The translations under genes were made by a program, and so were the position numbers. Below are positions 20,403-27,041 of a DNA stretch of 64,000 nucleotides, piece by piece (position 1 is the stretch's first letter; each line of letters begins with the position of its first letter). Source of the stretch: Stutzerimonas kunmingensis. GTDB lineage: Bacteria > Pseudomonadota > Gammaproteobacteria > Pseudomonadales > Pseudomonadaceae. The notes beneath the pieces are model-generated. The model did not search any database. It had not been told where the DNA came from and was given only the letters and a program-made list of their open reading frames with translations. The stretch covers positions 1 to 64,000 of the forward strand of contig NZ_FORS01000005.1 of assembly GCF_900114065.1 (NCBI RefSeq). The letters run 5' to 3'.

Positions 20403-20469
20403 GACCTGAGACCTGAGACCTGAGACCTGAGACCTGAGACCTGAGACCTGAGACCTGAAACCTGATATC
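20400..20469. repeat. Heptanucleotide tandem repeat (TGAGACC)n
   Basis: TGAGACC is repeated eight times without error from 20400 to 20455, followed by two decayed units (TGAAACC, TGATATC). The first unit supplies the TGA stop of the chemoreceptor gene. Because 7 is not a multiple of 3, the array gives stop codons in all three plus-strand frames. It lies just past the 3' end of a small minus-strand gene. Confidence 0.95.
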
Positions 20470-20480
20470 TGGGCGCTGTC

Positions 20481-20672
20481 TTACAGCGCGCCCCACAGCA
20501 GCCGGCCCAGGCCGCTGTCGTTCGGCAGCAGAAGCAGGCTGAGAATGAACACCAACAGCAGTCCTGCGGCATAACAGAGACTGCTCAGCCGGGAGCGTAC
20601 CCAGGGACGCGGCGCGGCGGGTGCCTCGCCATCGGGACTCTGCTGGCGCGACTGGCGTAGGTTCAAGGACAT
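20481..20672 (-). CDS. Small single-span membrane protein, function unknown
   Basis: A 63-residue frame starting MSLNLRQSRQQSPDGEAP. A basic, Pro-rich N-terminus is followed by one hydrophobic helix (about residues 33-52, AGLLLVFILSLLLLP) and a short tail ending LLWGAL. A modest GAGAC ribosome site precedes the ATG. It lies between the heptamer repeat and the aldo/keto reductase promoter region. I recognise no family. A topology of N-terminus inside is likely from the Arg residues. Confidence 0.5.
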   Translation of the reverse strand: MSLNLRQSRQQSPDGEAPAAPRPWVRSRLSSLCYAAGLLLVFILSLLLLPNDSGLGRLLWGAL

Positions 20673-20894
20673 GTTCGTCTCGACAGTTACCAACCCGCCG
20701 TCAGCGCAGCAGGCATCGGAAGCGGCGCAGTAAAGCGCAAATAGGGGCATATTGCCACTATTGCGGCATCGTTATCGTACGCTTCGGCGCTACATGAAAC
20801 ATCAGGAAAAGCTCCGTACGTCGCCGGGCCGGTATCGCGAAATGACTCGACCATACTCAGAGGTCGATATCGCAAACGACCGGAGACCCCACCC

Positions 20895-21812
20895 ATGCCG
20901 ACGCGCCGCCAGATCATTCAACGTACAGCCGTGGCCGCAGCGATGCTGGCGCTCGGTCCGCTGTTGCCGTCGCTGGTGCGGGCAGCCGAGGCGCTGCGTC
21001 GACGCGAGATTCCCGCCACCGGCGAGATGCTGCCCATCATCGGCCTTGGCACTTCGCGGACACATGACATAGGCCTGGATTATCCCGAGATGACACGGTT
21101 GCTCGAGGTGCTGCGCGTGCTGCTCGACGGCGGCGCATCGCTGATCGATACCGCGCCGAGCTACGGCAATTCCGAGCGCGTCGTCGGTGAGCTGGTCGAG
21201 CGCCACGGCCAGCGCGACAAGGTCTTCCTCGCCAGCAAGGTGTCCTCCAGCGGTCGCGAGCGCGGCATGGCGCAGATCGAAGCGAGCTTCAAGGCGCTGC
21301 AGACCGACACCATCGACCTGATCCAGGTGCACAACCTGCAGGACACCCGCATCCAGCTCGGCCTGCTGCGCGAACTCAAGCAGGAGGGGCGGGTGCGCTG
21401 CATCGGCGTGACCCACTATCTGGAGTCGGCCCACGACCGCCTGCTGGAGACGCTGAAGCAGGAGAAGGTCGACTTCGTGCAGTTCAACTATTCGGTGGGC
21501 GAGCGCAACGCCGAGAAGCAGCTGCTGCCGTACTGCGCCGACCACGGCATCGCCACGCTGATCAACCGGCCGTTTACCCGTGGCAACCTGCTGTCCAGGG
21601 TCAGGGACAAGCCGCTGCCGGCCTGGGCAGTGGAGATCGGTGCCAGCTCCTGGGCGCAGCTGCTGCTCAAGTTCATCCTTGCCGAGCCGGCTGTAACTGC
21701 GGTCATACCGGCGACTTCCAACCCGCGCTACATGGCCGACAACCTGCTCGCCGGGCAGGGGCGGCTGCCGGATGCGCGGCAGCGGCAGATGATCGTCGAC
21801 GCCTTCCGCTGA
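20895..21812 (+). CDS. Aldo/keto reductase with Tat-type signal
   Basis: A 305-residue protein. The N-terminus MPTRRQIIQRTAVAAAMLAL has twin arginines followed by a hydrophobic stretch ending AARAAEA-like text, so Tat export is likely. The mature part is an aldo/keto reductase barrel: GLGTSRTHD near the start, then LIDTAPSYGNSERVVGEL with the catalytic Asp and Tyr, a Lys in FLASKVS, and a His in IQVHN. The substrate is unknown. Its stop lies 7 bp before the next gene, so the two are probably co-transcribed. A periplasmic location is unusual for this NADPH-using family. Confidence 0.8.
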   Translation: MPTRRQIIQRTAVAAAMLALGPLLPSLVRAAEALRRREIPATGEMLPIIGLGTSRTHDIGLDYPEMTRLLEVLRVLLDGGASLIDTAPSYGNSERVVGELVERHGQRDKVFLASKVSSSGRERGMAQIEASFKALQTDTIDLIQVHNLQDTRIQLGLLRELKQEGRVRCIGVTHYLESAHDRLLETLKQEKVDFVQFNYSVGERNAEKQLLPYCADHGIATLINRPFTRGNLLSRVRDKPLPAWAVEIGASSWAQLLLKFILAEPAVTAVIPATSNPRYMADNLLAGQGRLPDARQRQMIVDAFR

Positions 21813-21819
21813 GCGCCGA

Positions 21820-23145
21820 ATGCCGACTTCGCTAGCCGCTCGCGGGGCCGCGCTGATCAATGCCCGCCCGGGCGAACTGCGTGCTGCGCTAGCCGGGTTC
21901 AGCCTGTTCTTCTGCCTGTTCTCTGGGTACTTCATGCTGCGGCCGATTCGCGAGTCGATGGGCATTCAGGGCGGCGTCGAGAACCTGCAGTGGCTGTTCA
22001 CCGCGACCTTCATCGCCATGCTGGTGGCGGTGCCACTGTTCGCCTGGCTCAACTCTCGGGTCGCGCGCATCCATTACATCGACTGGGTGTACGGCTTTTT
22101 CTGCGTCAACCTGCTCGTGTTCGCGGGGCTGTTTTTCCTGCTCGGAGACAGCGTCTGGCTGGCGCGGGTGTTCTACGTGTGGATCTCGGTCTACAACCTG
22201 TTCGTGGTCTCGGTCGCCTGGAGCCTGATGGCCGATGTGTTCGACGCGCCACAGGCGCGCCGGCTGTTCGCCTTCATCGCTGCTGGTGCCAGCGTGGGCG
22301 GGCTGGTCGGACCGGCGACGAGCGCGCTGTTGGTCGGCGTGCTCGGTCAGTTCGGGCTGATGCTGCTGGCGGCGCTTTTGCTGGTCGCCGCGGTCGCGTT
22401 CAAGCACTACCTGATGGTCTGGCGCGAGGAGATGGGTGCCGGCCGTCCCGGCGCCGAACATGCCGAAAGTCCACGGCGACCGGTAGCGGGCAATCCATTC
22501 AGTGGCCTGACGCGGGTGCTGGGCTCGGGCTATCTGCTCGGCATCGCGGCGTTCGTGCTGCTGCTGACGACCGCCAGCACCTTTCTCTACTTCGAACAGG
22601 CAAGGCTGGTCGCCGAGCTGTTTCCGGATCGTGCCGAGCAGGTGCGGGTGTTCGGTGCGATCGATTTCGTGGTGCAGGCGGGCGCCTTGCTGTCGCAGCT
22701 GTTCATCACCGGGCGCATCGCGCAGCGGCTCGGCGTGCGGATTCTGCTGGCCGCCGTACCGGCGCTGGTCTGCCTCGGTTTCGCCGGCCTGGCTCTGGCG
22801 CCGACCTTTGCCGTGCTGGCCGCCGTGATGATCGTGCGTCGCGTCGGCGAATACGCCTTCGTCCGCCCGGGCCGCGAGATGCTCTTCGCGCCGCTGGATG
22901 CCGAGAGCAAGTACAAGGCGAAGAACTTCATCGACACCGTGGTCTATCGCGGCGGCGATGCCCTGAGCGGCTGGGCCAAGAGCCTGCTCGACAGTCTCGG
23001 TCAGGGCGTCTGGCTGATCGCCCTGGTCGGCGCCGTGTGCGCGGCGGTCTGGGGTGTGCTGGGTTGGCTGCTCGGTGGTCGGGCTGACCGTGCGGGCGCC
23101 ACGCCCGCCGACCCGCCTGGGCCCGCAACCGGACGAAGCAGCTGA
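21820..23145 (+). CDS. MFS / NTP-NDP-exchange-like membrane transporter
   Basis: A 441-residue polytopic membrane protein with roughly 11-12 hydrophobic helices. The opening SGYFMLRPIRESMGIQGG and the signature SVAWSLMADVFDAPQARRLF resemble bacterial homologues of ATP/ADP (nucleotide) translocases placed within the major facilitator superfamily. In free-living bacteria the substrate of this group is unknown. It sits 7 bp after the aldo/keto reductase gene. The C-terminus is Pro/Gly-rich and probably cytoplasmic. Confidence 0.7.
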   Translation: MPTSLAARGAALINARPGELRAALAGFSLFFCLFSGYFMLRPIRESMGIQGGVENLQWLFTATFIAMLVAVPLFAWLNSRVARIHYIDWVYGFFCVNLLVFAGLFFLLGDSVWLARVFYVWISVYNLFVVSVAWSLMADVFDAPQARRLFAFIAAGASVGGLVGPATSALLVGVLGQFGLMLLAALLLVAAVAFKHYLMVWREEMGAGRPGAEHAESPRRPVAGNPFSGLTRVLGSGYLLGIAAFVLLLTTASTFLYFEQARLVAELFPDRAEQVRVFGAIDFVVQAGALLSQLFITGRIAQRLGVRILLAAVPALVCLGFAGLALAPTFAVLAAVMIVRRVGEYAFVRPGREMLFAPLDAESKYKAKNFIDTVVYRGGDALSGWAKSLLDSLGQGVWLIALVGAVCAAVWGVLGWLLGGRADRAGATPADPPGPATGRSS

Positions 23146-23205
23146 ACCTCGCCGACGCGCACGCCTCGAACCTTAGTAGGTACGTCATCTATCAGGAGTA
23201 GTTGT

Positions 23206-23628
23206 ATGCAAGTGCAGGTCAATAGCAACCACATCCCTGGCAGCGTCGAGCTGCACGAGTGGGTCGGTACGACCGTTGAGGATCGGCTCGAGCGTTTCGA
23301 CGACTTCCTCACCCGAGTGGAAGTCCATGTCAGCGATGAGAACGCGCAGAAGGCCGGCGCCGATGACAAGCGTTGCCAGATCGAGGCGCGGCCCAAGGGG
23401 CATCAGGCGGTGTCGGTGACGCACAAGGCCGAGTCGCTGCAGCTGGCGGTCGATGGCGCGGCGGACAAGATGCAGCACGCGCTGGAGCATCTGATGGGCA
23501 AGCTGGACACCCGCGTACTGTCCAGCGGCGAGTTGAATGATCCGCTGCTCGATGAGCAGCCTCAGGCCGTCAAGGATGCGATGCTCGAAGAGGAATTCCT
23601 GGAAAAGCAGGACGAGCTCGACAAGTGA
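23206..23628 (+). CDS. HPF/RaiA-like ribosome-associated protein
   Basis: A 140-residue protein. Residues 1-100 show the HPF/RaiA (sigma-54 modulation) fold pattern: MQVQVNSNHIPGSVELHEWV, RVEVHVSDENA, CQIEARPKGHQAVSVTHKAE. The tail is unusually acidic (DAMLEEEFLEKQDELDK). The short form of the family promotes 70S dimers in stationary phase; the acidic extension makes the role here uncertain. CAGGAG precedes the ATG. It should not be confused with the hpf gene beside rpoN, which is not in this window. Confidence 0.75.
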   Translation: MQVQVNSNHIPGSVELHEWVGTTVEDRLERFDDFLTRVEVHVSDENAQKAGADDKRCQIEARPKGHQAVSVTHKAESLQLAVDGAADKMQHALEHLMGKLDTRVLSSGELNDPLLDEQPQAVKDAMLEEEFLEKQDELDK

Positions 23629-23739
23629 CCCCGTCGCCCCGGCCGCGTGCCGGGGCGTTTCCACCCGCTTCATTCTCTTTCTATCCCCCTGCTGCCAGGC
23701 ATGCGTCTTGGCGGCCGGGCCTGTGTATCCGGTAGCCAG

Positions 23740-24300
23740 ATGCAGATCATCCTCGTGCGGCACGGTAGACCCGACCACGGCGCAGCGCGCTGGAGCACGC
23801 CGGTTGGCATGAAAACCTGGGTCGAGCGCTACAACGCTGCCGAGGTCGTCGCCGCCGAGCGCCCGGACAGTCTGGTCGCGCTGGCAGGCTCGGTTGGCAT
23901 CGTGGTCTGCAGCTCCCTGCAGCGCTGCATCGAATCGCGCTCGCATCTGGAATGCGACTGCTGTGAACTGCCTGATCCGCTGTTCGTCGAGCCGCACCTG
24001 CCGTATCCCGAGTGGGGCCTGCCGCTGTTGCCGTCGCGCTTCTGGCGCCTGGCGTTTCGCACCGCCTGGTTTCTCGGCTTCGCCAGCCATACCGAGCACA
24101 TCCGAGAATCCACAAGGCGTGCCAGCGCAGCGGCCGATCGGTTGATCGAGCTGGCCGAGGCCAATGAAAGCGTGTTGCTGATGGGGCACAAGATCATGAA
24201 TGCGCTGATCGCCCGGCAACTTCGTCAGCGCGGCTGGCGTGGTCCCGCACTTCCGCTGCTCACCGGCTACTGGCAGCCGAGTCGCTACAGCAAGGGCTGA
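23740..24300 (+). CDS. Histidine phosphatase superfamily protein
   Basis: A 186-residue protein starting MQIILVRHGRPDHG, with the phosphohistidine motif RHG at residues 7-9. A second Arg in SSLQRCIESR and the later acid/His in LLMGHKIMN complete the catalytic set of phosphoglycerate-mutase-like phosphatases. I chose the start at 23740 because the RHG motif normally lies within the first ten residues. The substrate is unknown. Upstream bases offer little ribosome-site support. Confidence 0.8.
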   Translation: MQIILVRHGRPDHGAARWSTPVGMKTWVERYNAAEVVAAERPDSLVALAGSVGIVVCSSLQRCIESRSHLECDCCELPDPLFVEPHLPYPEWGLPLLPSRFWRLAFRTAWFLGFASHTEHIRESTRRASAAADRLIELAEANESVLLMGHKIMNALIARQLRQRGWRGPALPLLTGYWQPSRYSKG

Positions 24301-24377
24301 AAGCCAAGCTAGAGCACTCCGTACAGCATGCGTTCCGCCTCCCTTCGGTCATTCGGCAACCGCTTTGGCTTGCCAGA

Positions 24378-24389
24378 TGAAACGTTTCA
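24378..24389. promoter_or_regulatory. FruR/Cra-like operator palindrome
   Basis: TGAAACGTTTCA is a perfect 12-bp palindrome 41-52 bp before the DUF4432 gene. It has the form of a LacI-family operator and closely resembles the Cra/FruR site (TGAAWCGTTTCA-type). This would suit control of a sugar-related gene by a LacI-family regulator; no such regulator is in the window. Confidence 0.5.
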
Positions 24390-24429
24390 GCTACCTTGAG
24401 CATGAGTCATAACAACAAAGGGAACCCCC

Positions 24430-25641
24430 ATGACCCGTTTGCAGCTTCTCCTCGGCCTGGGCATCTGCCTGGCCACTCCTGCCATGGCCTGGGAACAGGT
24501 GCTGATCGACCACGACAAGCCGGCGAAGAACTGGCGCATCACCAGCGAAGAGCTGGGCATCGACGCGCCGACGCCATTCTCGGTCAGCATGCGTACCTTG
24601 CATGGCGGCCGGCAGGAAGGCGTCAGCCTGATCGAGATCGACAACGGCAGCATGCGCATGACCGTTGTGCCCACGCGCGGCATGAATGTGCTGGAAGCGG
24701 TGGCCGGCGAGGTACGCCTGGGCTGGGATTCGCCGGTGGATGAAGTGGTCAACCCGGCCTTTATCGAGCTCAACGGGCGCGGCGGGCTGGGCTGGCTCGA
24801 GGGCTTCAATGAACTGGTCACCCGTTGCGGCTTCGAGTGGGTCGGCCACCCCGGCGAAGACAACGGCGAACTGCTCACGCTGCATGGCCGTGCGGCGAAC
24901 ATTCCGGCCTCGCGGGTAGTGCTGCAGATCGACGAGAAGCCGCCCTATGCCATTCGCTTGCGTGGAGAGCTGCAGGAGAAGGCCTTTAAGAAACTCGACT
25001 TCGCAATCCTCACCGAGCTCAGCACAGAGCCCGGCCGCACCGGATTCTCGTTGCACGACACGCTGACCAATCAGGGCGACTACGCCAAGGAATACCAGGT
25101 GCTGTACCACACCAATTTCGGCACGCCGCTGCTGGAGGAGGGCGCGCGCTTCGTGGCGCCGGTCAAGCAGGTCTCACCGTTCAACCCCCGCGCGGCGAAG
25201 GAGCTGAGCGACTGGCAGCGCTATCGCGGCCCAACCAGGGACTACGACGAGACGGTGTTCAACGTGGTGCCCTATGCGGACGAACAGGGCCAGACCCTGA
25301 CCATGCTGCACAACCGCGCCGGCAATCTCGGCGTCAGTGTCGGCTTCAATACTGCCGAGCTACCGGTGTTCTCGCTGTGGAAGAACACCGATACCGAGAA
25401 GCAGGGCTACGTGACCGGTCTCGAACCAGGTACCAGCTTTTCCTACAACCGCCGCTATCAACGGCCGTTGGGATTGGTGCCGAAGATTGAGCCAGGTGAG
25501 CAGAAGCATTTTCGCGTGAGTTACGAGCTGCTGGTCAATAGCGCCGCAGTCGACGCCGCGCGCAAACGGATCGAAGCGGTACAGGCCGGTCGCGACACTG
25601 AAATTCGTGACGAGCCGCTGGTTGACCTGTCGAAGGACTAA
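24430..25641 (+). CDS. Secreted DUF4432 aldose-epimerase-fold protein
   Basis: A 403-residue protein with signal peptide MTRLQLLLGLGICLATPAMA and cleavage expected after AMA. The mature part matches DUF4432, whose fold is related to galactose mutarotases: VVPTRGMNVLEA, GWDSPVDEVVNP, GFEWVGHPGEDNG and LHGRAANIPA. A predicted periplasmic sugar-binding or epimerase role is inference. The upstream FruR/Cra-like palindrome fits a carbohydrate link. AAAGGGAAC precedes the ATG. It is a single gene followed by about 500 bp without coding. Confidence 0.8.
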   Translation: MTRLQLLLGLGICLATPAMAWEQVLIDHDKPAKNWRITSEELGIDAPTPFSVSMRTLHGGRQEGVSLIEIDNGSMRMTVVPTRGMNVLEAVAGEVRLGWDSPVDEVVNPAFIELNGRGGLGWLEGFNELVTRCGFEWVGHPGEDNGELLTLHGRAANIPASRVVLQIDEKPPYAIRLRGELQEKAFKKLDFAILTELSTEPGRTGFSLHDTLTNQGDYAKEYQVLYHTNFGTPLLEEGARFVAPVKQVSPFNPRAAKELSDWQRYRGPTRDYDETVFNVVPYADEQGQTLTMLHNRAGNLGVSVGFNTAELPVFSLWKNTDTEKQGYVTGLEPGTSFSYNRRYQRPLGLVPKIEPGEQKHFRVSYELLVNSAAVDAARKRIEAVQAGRDTEIRDEPLVDLSKD

Positions 25642-25683
25642 TACGTCTGCTGGACAGGTTTCGCGCGTTTTGGATCTCGTCGC

Positions 25684-25714
25684 AGCGATGCACCGTCGAT
25701 TACGATGCATCGCT
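25684..25714 (+). terminator. Inverted repeat after the DUF4432 gene
   Basis: AGCGATGCA (25684-25692) and TGCATCGCT (25706-25714) are perfect 9-bp arms around 13 bases, 42 bp past the stop. No T run follows. It may be a terminator, an mRNA-end stem or an operator. Confidence 0.4.
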
Positions 25715-25793
25715 TGCTCAGGATGGCTCTACGTCGGGCCTTTCAGGGCGACTGCGAGGCGTTCCTTGGGTCTGAAAGTTCCCCGGCTCCTGC

Positions 25794-25817
25794 AGCTATA
25801 GCAAAAGGCTTACAAGA
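25794..25817 (+). promoter_or_regulatory. GacA-type upstream activating box of sRNA copy 1
   Basis: The core TATAGCAAAAGGCTTACA (25797-25814) has a perfect right half CTTACA and three of six matches in the left half of the GacA consensus TGTAAG-N6-CTTACA. The block is conserved with one mismatch in 24 bases at sRNA copy 2, while the next 40 bases have diverged. It is centred about 65 bp before the expected RNA start, behind a TAATCT -10 box (25859-25864). Confidence 0.7.
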
Positions 25818-25870
25818 GGCTGCGGCGTTCGACCCTTTTACCGTCCACGGTGTGTAATTAATCTACACCC

Positions 25871-25978
25871 ACTCTGAAGCGCAGGACGCGCTCAGGATCA
25901 GGAAGATCGACCATCGCCAGGACGGCAATCGAAGGGAATTCGGAAAGGTCAGAAAAAACCCGCTTCGGCGGGTTTTTG
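25871..25978 (+). ncRNA. Rsm-type (RsmX/Y/Z family) regulatory small RNA, copy 1
   Basis: No coding frame fits here, but the text is built of short stems presenting GGA. AGCGC-AGGAC-GCGCT is at 25878-25892, GATC-AGGAA-GATC at 25896-25908 and GCC-AGGAC-GGC at 25916-25926. Further GGA motifs follow near 25935 and 25942. It ends in a perfect terminator (CCCGC-TTCG-GCGGG, T run, to 25977). This is the architecture of RsmX/Y/Z RNAs, which sequester the translational repressor RsmA/CsrA and are activated by GacS/GacA. The 5' end is estimated from the -10 box and may be off by a few bases. A close paralogue lies 993 bp downstream. Confidence 0.85.
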
Positions 25979-26100
25979 CTTTTCTGAGGAATTCATATGC
26001 CGCTGGTGCTGAACGTCGACCGCGCCTATTTCCGACATTCAGAACTAGCACTATTATTTTACGATCATGGGAAAAGCCGTTGCGTCAGATATTACGGACG

Positions 26101-26131
26101 AAAAAAAGCCCCGCCGAAGCGGGGCTTTTTT
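26101..26131 (-). terminator. Bidirectional terminator of the cold-shock gene
   Basis: A-run, AAGCCCCGC, loop, GCGGGGCTT and T-run form a strong symmetrical hairpin 12 bp past the cspA-like stop. With A and T tracts on both sides it can terminate either strand. Confidence 0.9.
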
Positions 26132-26143
26132 GTATCAGGCGTC

Positions 26144-26356
26144 TTAGGAGACTTGAACCTGATCAGCCTGCATCCCTTTCTGGCCTTTGGTAGCCATGAA
26201 AGAGACCGCTTGGCCTTCGCTCAGGCTTTTGAAACCTGTGCTTTCGATTGAACGATAATGAACGAACAGATCTTCGCTGCCATCGGTCGGCGTAATAAAG
26301 CCGAAACCTTTTTCATCGTTGAACCATTTGACTGTGCCATTTTGACGAGTAGACAT
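26144..26356 (-). CDS. Cold-shock domain protein (CspA family)
   Basis: A 70-residue protein starting [20 protein letters not shown]. The RNP1 motif KGFGFI and RNP2 motif DLFVHY are intact; length is standard. By family knowledge it binds single-stranded RNA and DNA and melts mRNA structure. The start at 26356 has a GGGAG ribosome site; a longer frame upstream lacks homology. The long A/T-rich upstream region is expected for a cold-shock gene with an extended 5' untranslated leader. Which of the several Pseudomonas csp paralogues it is cannot be told. Confidence 0.93.
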   Translation of the reverse strand: MSTRQNGTVKWFNDEKGFGFITPTDGSEDLFVHYRSIESTGFKSLSEGQAVSFMATKGQKGMQADQVQVS

Positions 26357-26787
26357 GAGTATCTCCCAAGGTGTTTTAAGGCTGCAGCACTGAAGCATTC
26401 GGTGCCGAGACTGAGAAGCGAGAAGCAAAACGAACCGAGGAGATGAAACAGAGAAACATCATGCCGGGTGTCGAAGTGTTAATTGCGAAGCAGTGGGGCG
26501 AATATACGTAGTTTTAAATATATGTACAGCTTTTATTTGCAATTTAAATAAATTGGTCCCTTTAAGTAAGCTCGCGAACTCAAATATTTATGGTTTAACT
26601 AGTTGTTAATTCTCAATATTTTGTGAGCCTATGGGGGGAAGAGAAATAATTCAACAAATGTTCCACGCTAATAATTCGTAGCGGGAGCATTGTTTGCCGA
26701 CAAAGCAGCGGGGTGCGTGGCCGCGCAAAGGCAGCCTTCTGTCCCGCCAGGCTGGTAAGCGCGACAGTGAAACGACACGTTCGTTTT
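26357..26787. other. A/T-rich promoter and leader region of the cold-shock gene
   Basis: The 431-bp gap contains a block from about 26505 to 26690 that is far richer in A/T than the rest of the window (for example TTTTAAATATATGTACAG). It lies upstream of cspA on the minus strand. It probably holds the promoter and long 5' leader and could attract H-NS-like MvaT/MvaU proteins. No coding gene is supported in it. Confidence 0.55.
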
Positions 26788-26811
26788 AGCTATAGCGAAA
26801 GGCTTACAAGA
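26788..26811 (+). promoter_or_regulatory. GacA-type upstream activating box of sRNA copy 2
   Basis: TATAGCGAAAGGCTTACA (26791-26808) repeats the copy-1 box with one A-to-G change, including the perfect CTTACA half. A TAATCT -10 box follows at 26852-26857 with nearly the same spacing as in copy 1. Conservation of the box but not of the intervening bases argues for selection. Confidence 0.7.
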
Positions 26812-26863
26812 ATCCCGGTTTTTGGCTCTTCATTGCCTGCGGCCTGATGATTAATCTATGCCC

Positions 26864-26971
26864 ACTCTGAAGCGCAGGACGTGCTCAGGATCAGGATGAT
26901 CGACCACCGCCAGGAAGGCAGCCGGAAGGATTCGGATAGGTCAGAAAGAACCCGCTTCGGCGGGTTTTTTG
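26864..26971 (+). ncRNA. Rsm-type (RsmX/Y/Z family) regulatory small RNA, copy 2
   Basis: This paralogue of the RNA at 25871 keeps every stem-loop. The stems are AGCGC-AGGAC-GTGCT (26871-26885, one G-U pair replacing G-C), GATC-AGGAT-GATC (26889-26901) and GCC-AGGAA-GGC (26909-26919). More GGA motifs follow at about 26924, 26928 and 26934. The terminator CCCGC-TTCG-GCGGG with six Ts ends at about 26970. Changes preserve pairing and the GGA loops, which supports a working RsmA/CsrA-binding RNA. It converges on the stressosome operon, whose last gene ends 70 bp away. The 5' end is estimated. Confidence 0.85.
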
Positions 26972-27041
26972 TTGCCCGCGCCATGCGCATCAAGCGCAGA
27001 TAGGTGATTTTTAAGCGGCGGTGGATAGTCGGTCGGCAACA

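Noticed and set aside
21990-23087. 365-codon plus-strand frame inside the transporter gene
   Set aside because: Different frame of the same strand; the overlapping membrane protein is clearly the real gene.
25863-26051. Minus-strand 62-codon frame across sRNA copy 1
   Set aside because: It overlaps the RNA stems and lacks homology; the RNA explanation accounts for all conserved features.
25997-26251. Small plus-strand frame with a good AGGA site and ATG just after sRNA copy 1
   Set aside because: It runs through the cold-shock terminator and antisense into that gene, and it follows a strong terminator; no homology is visible. Ribosome profiling would be needed to revive it.
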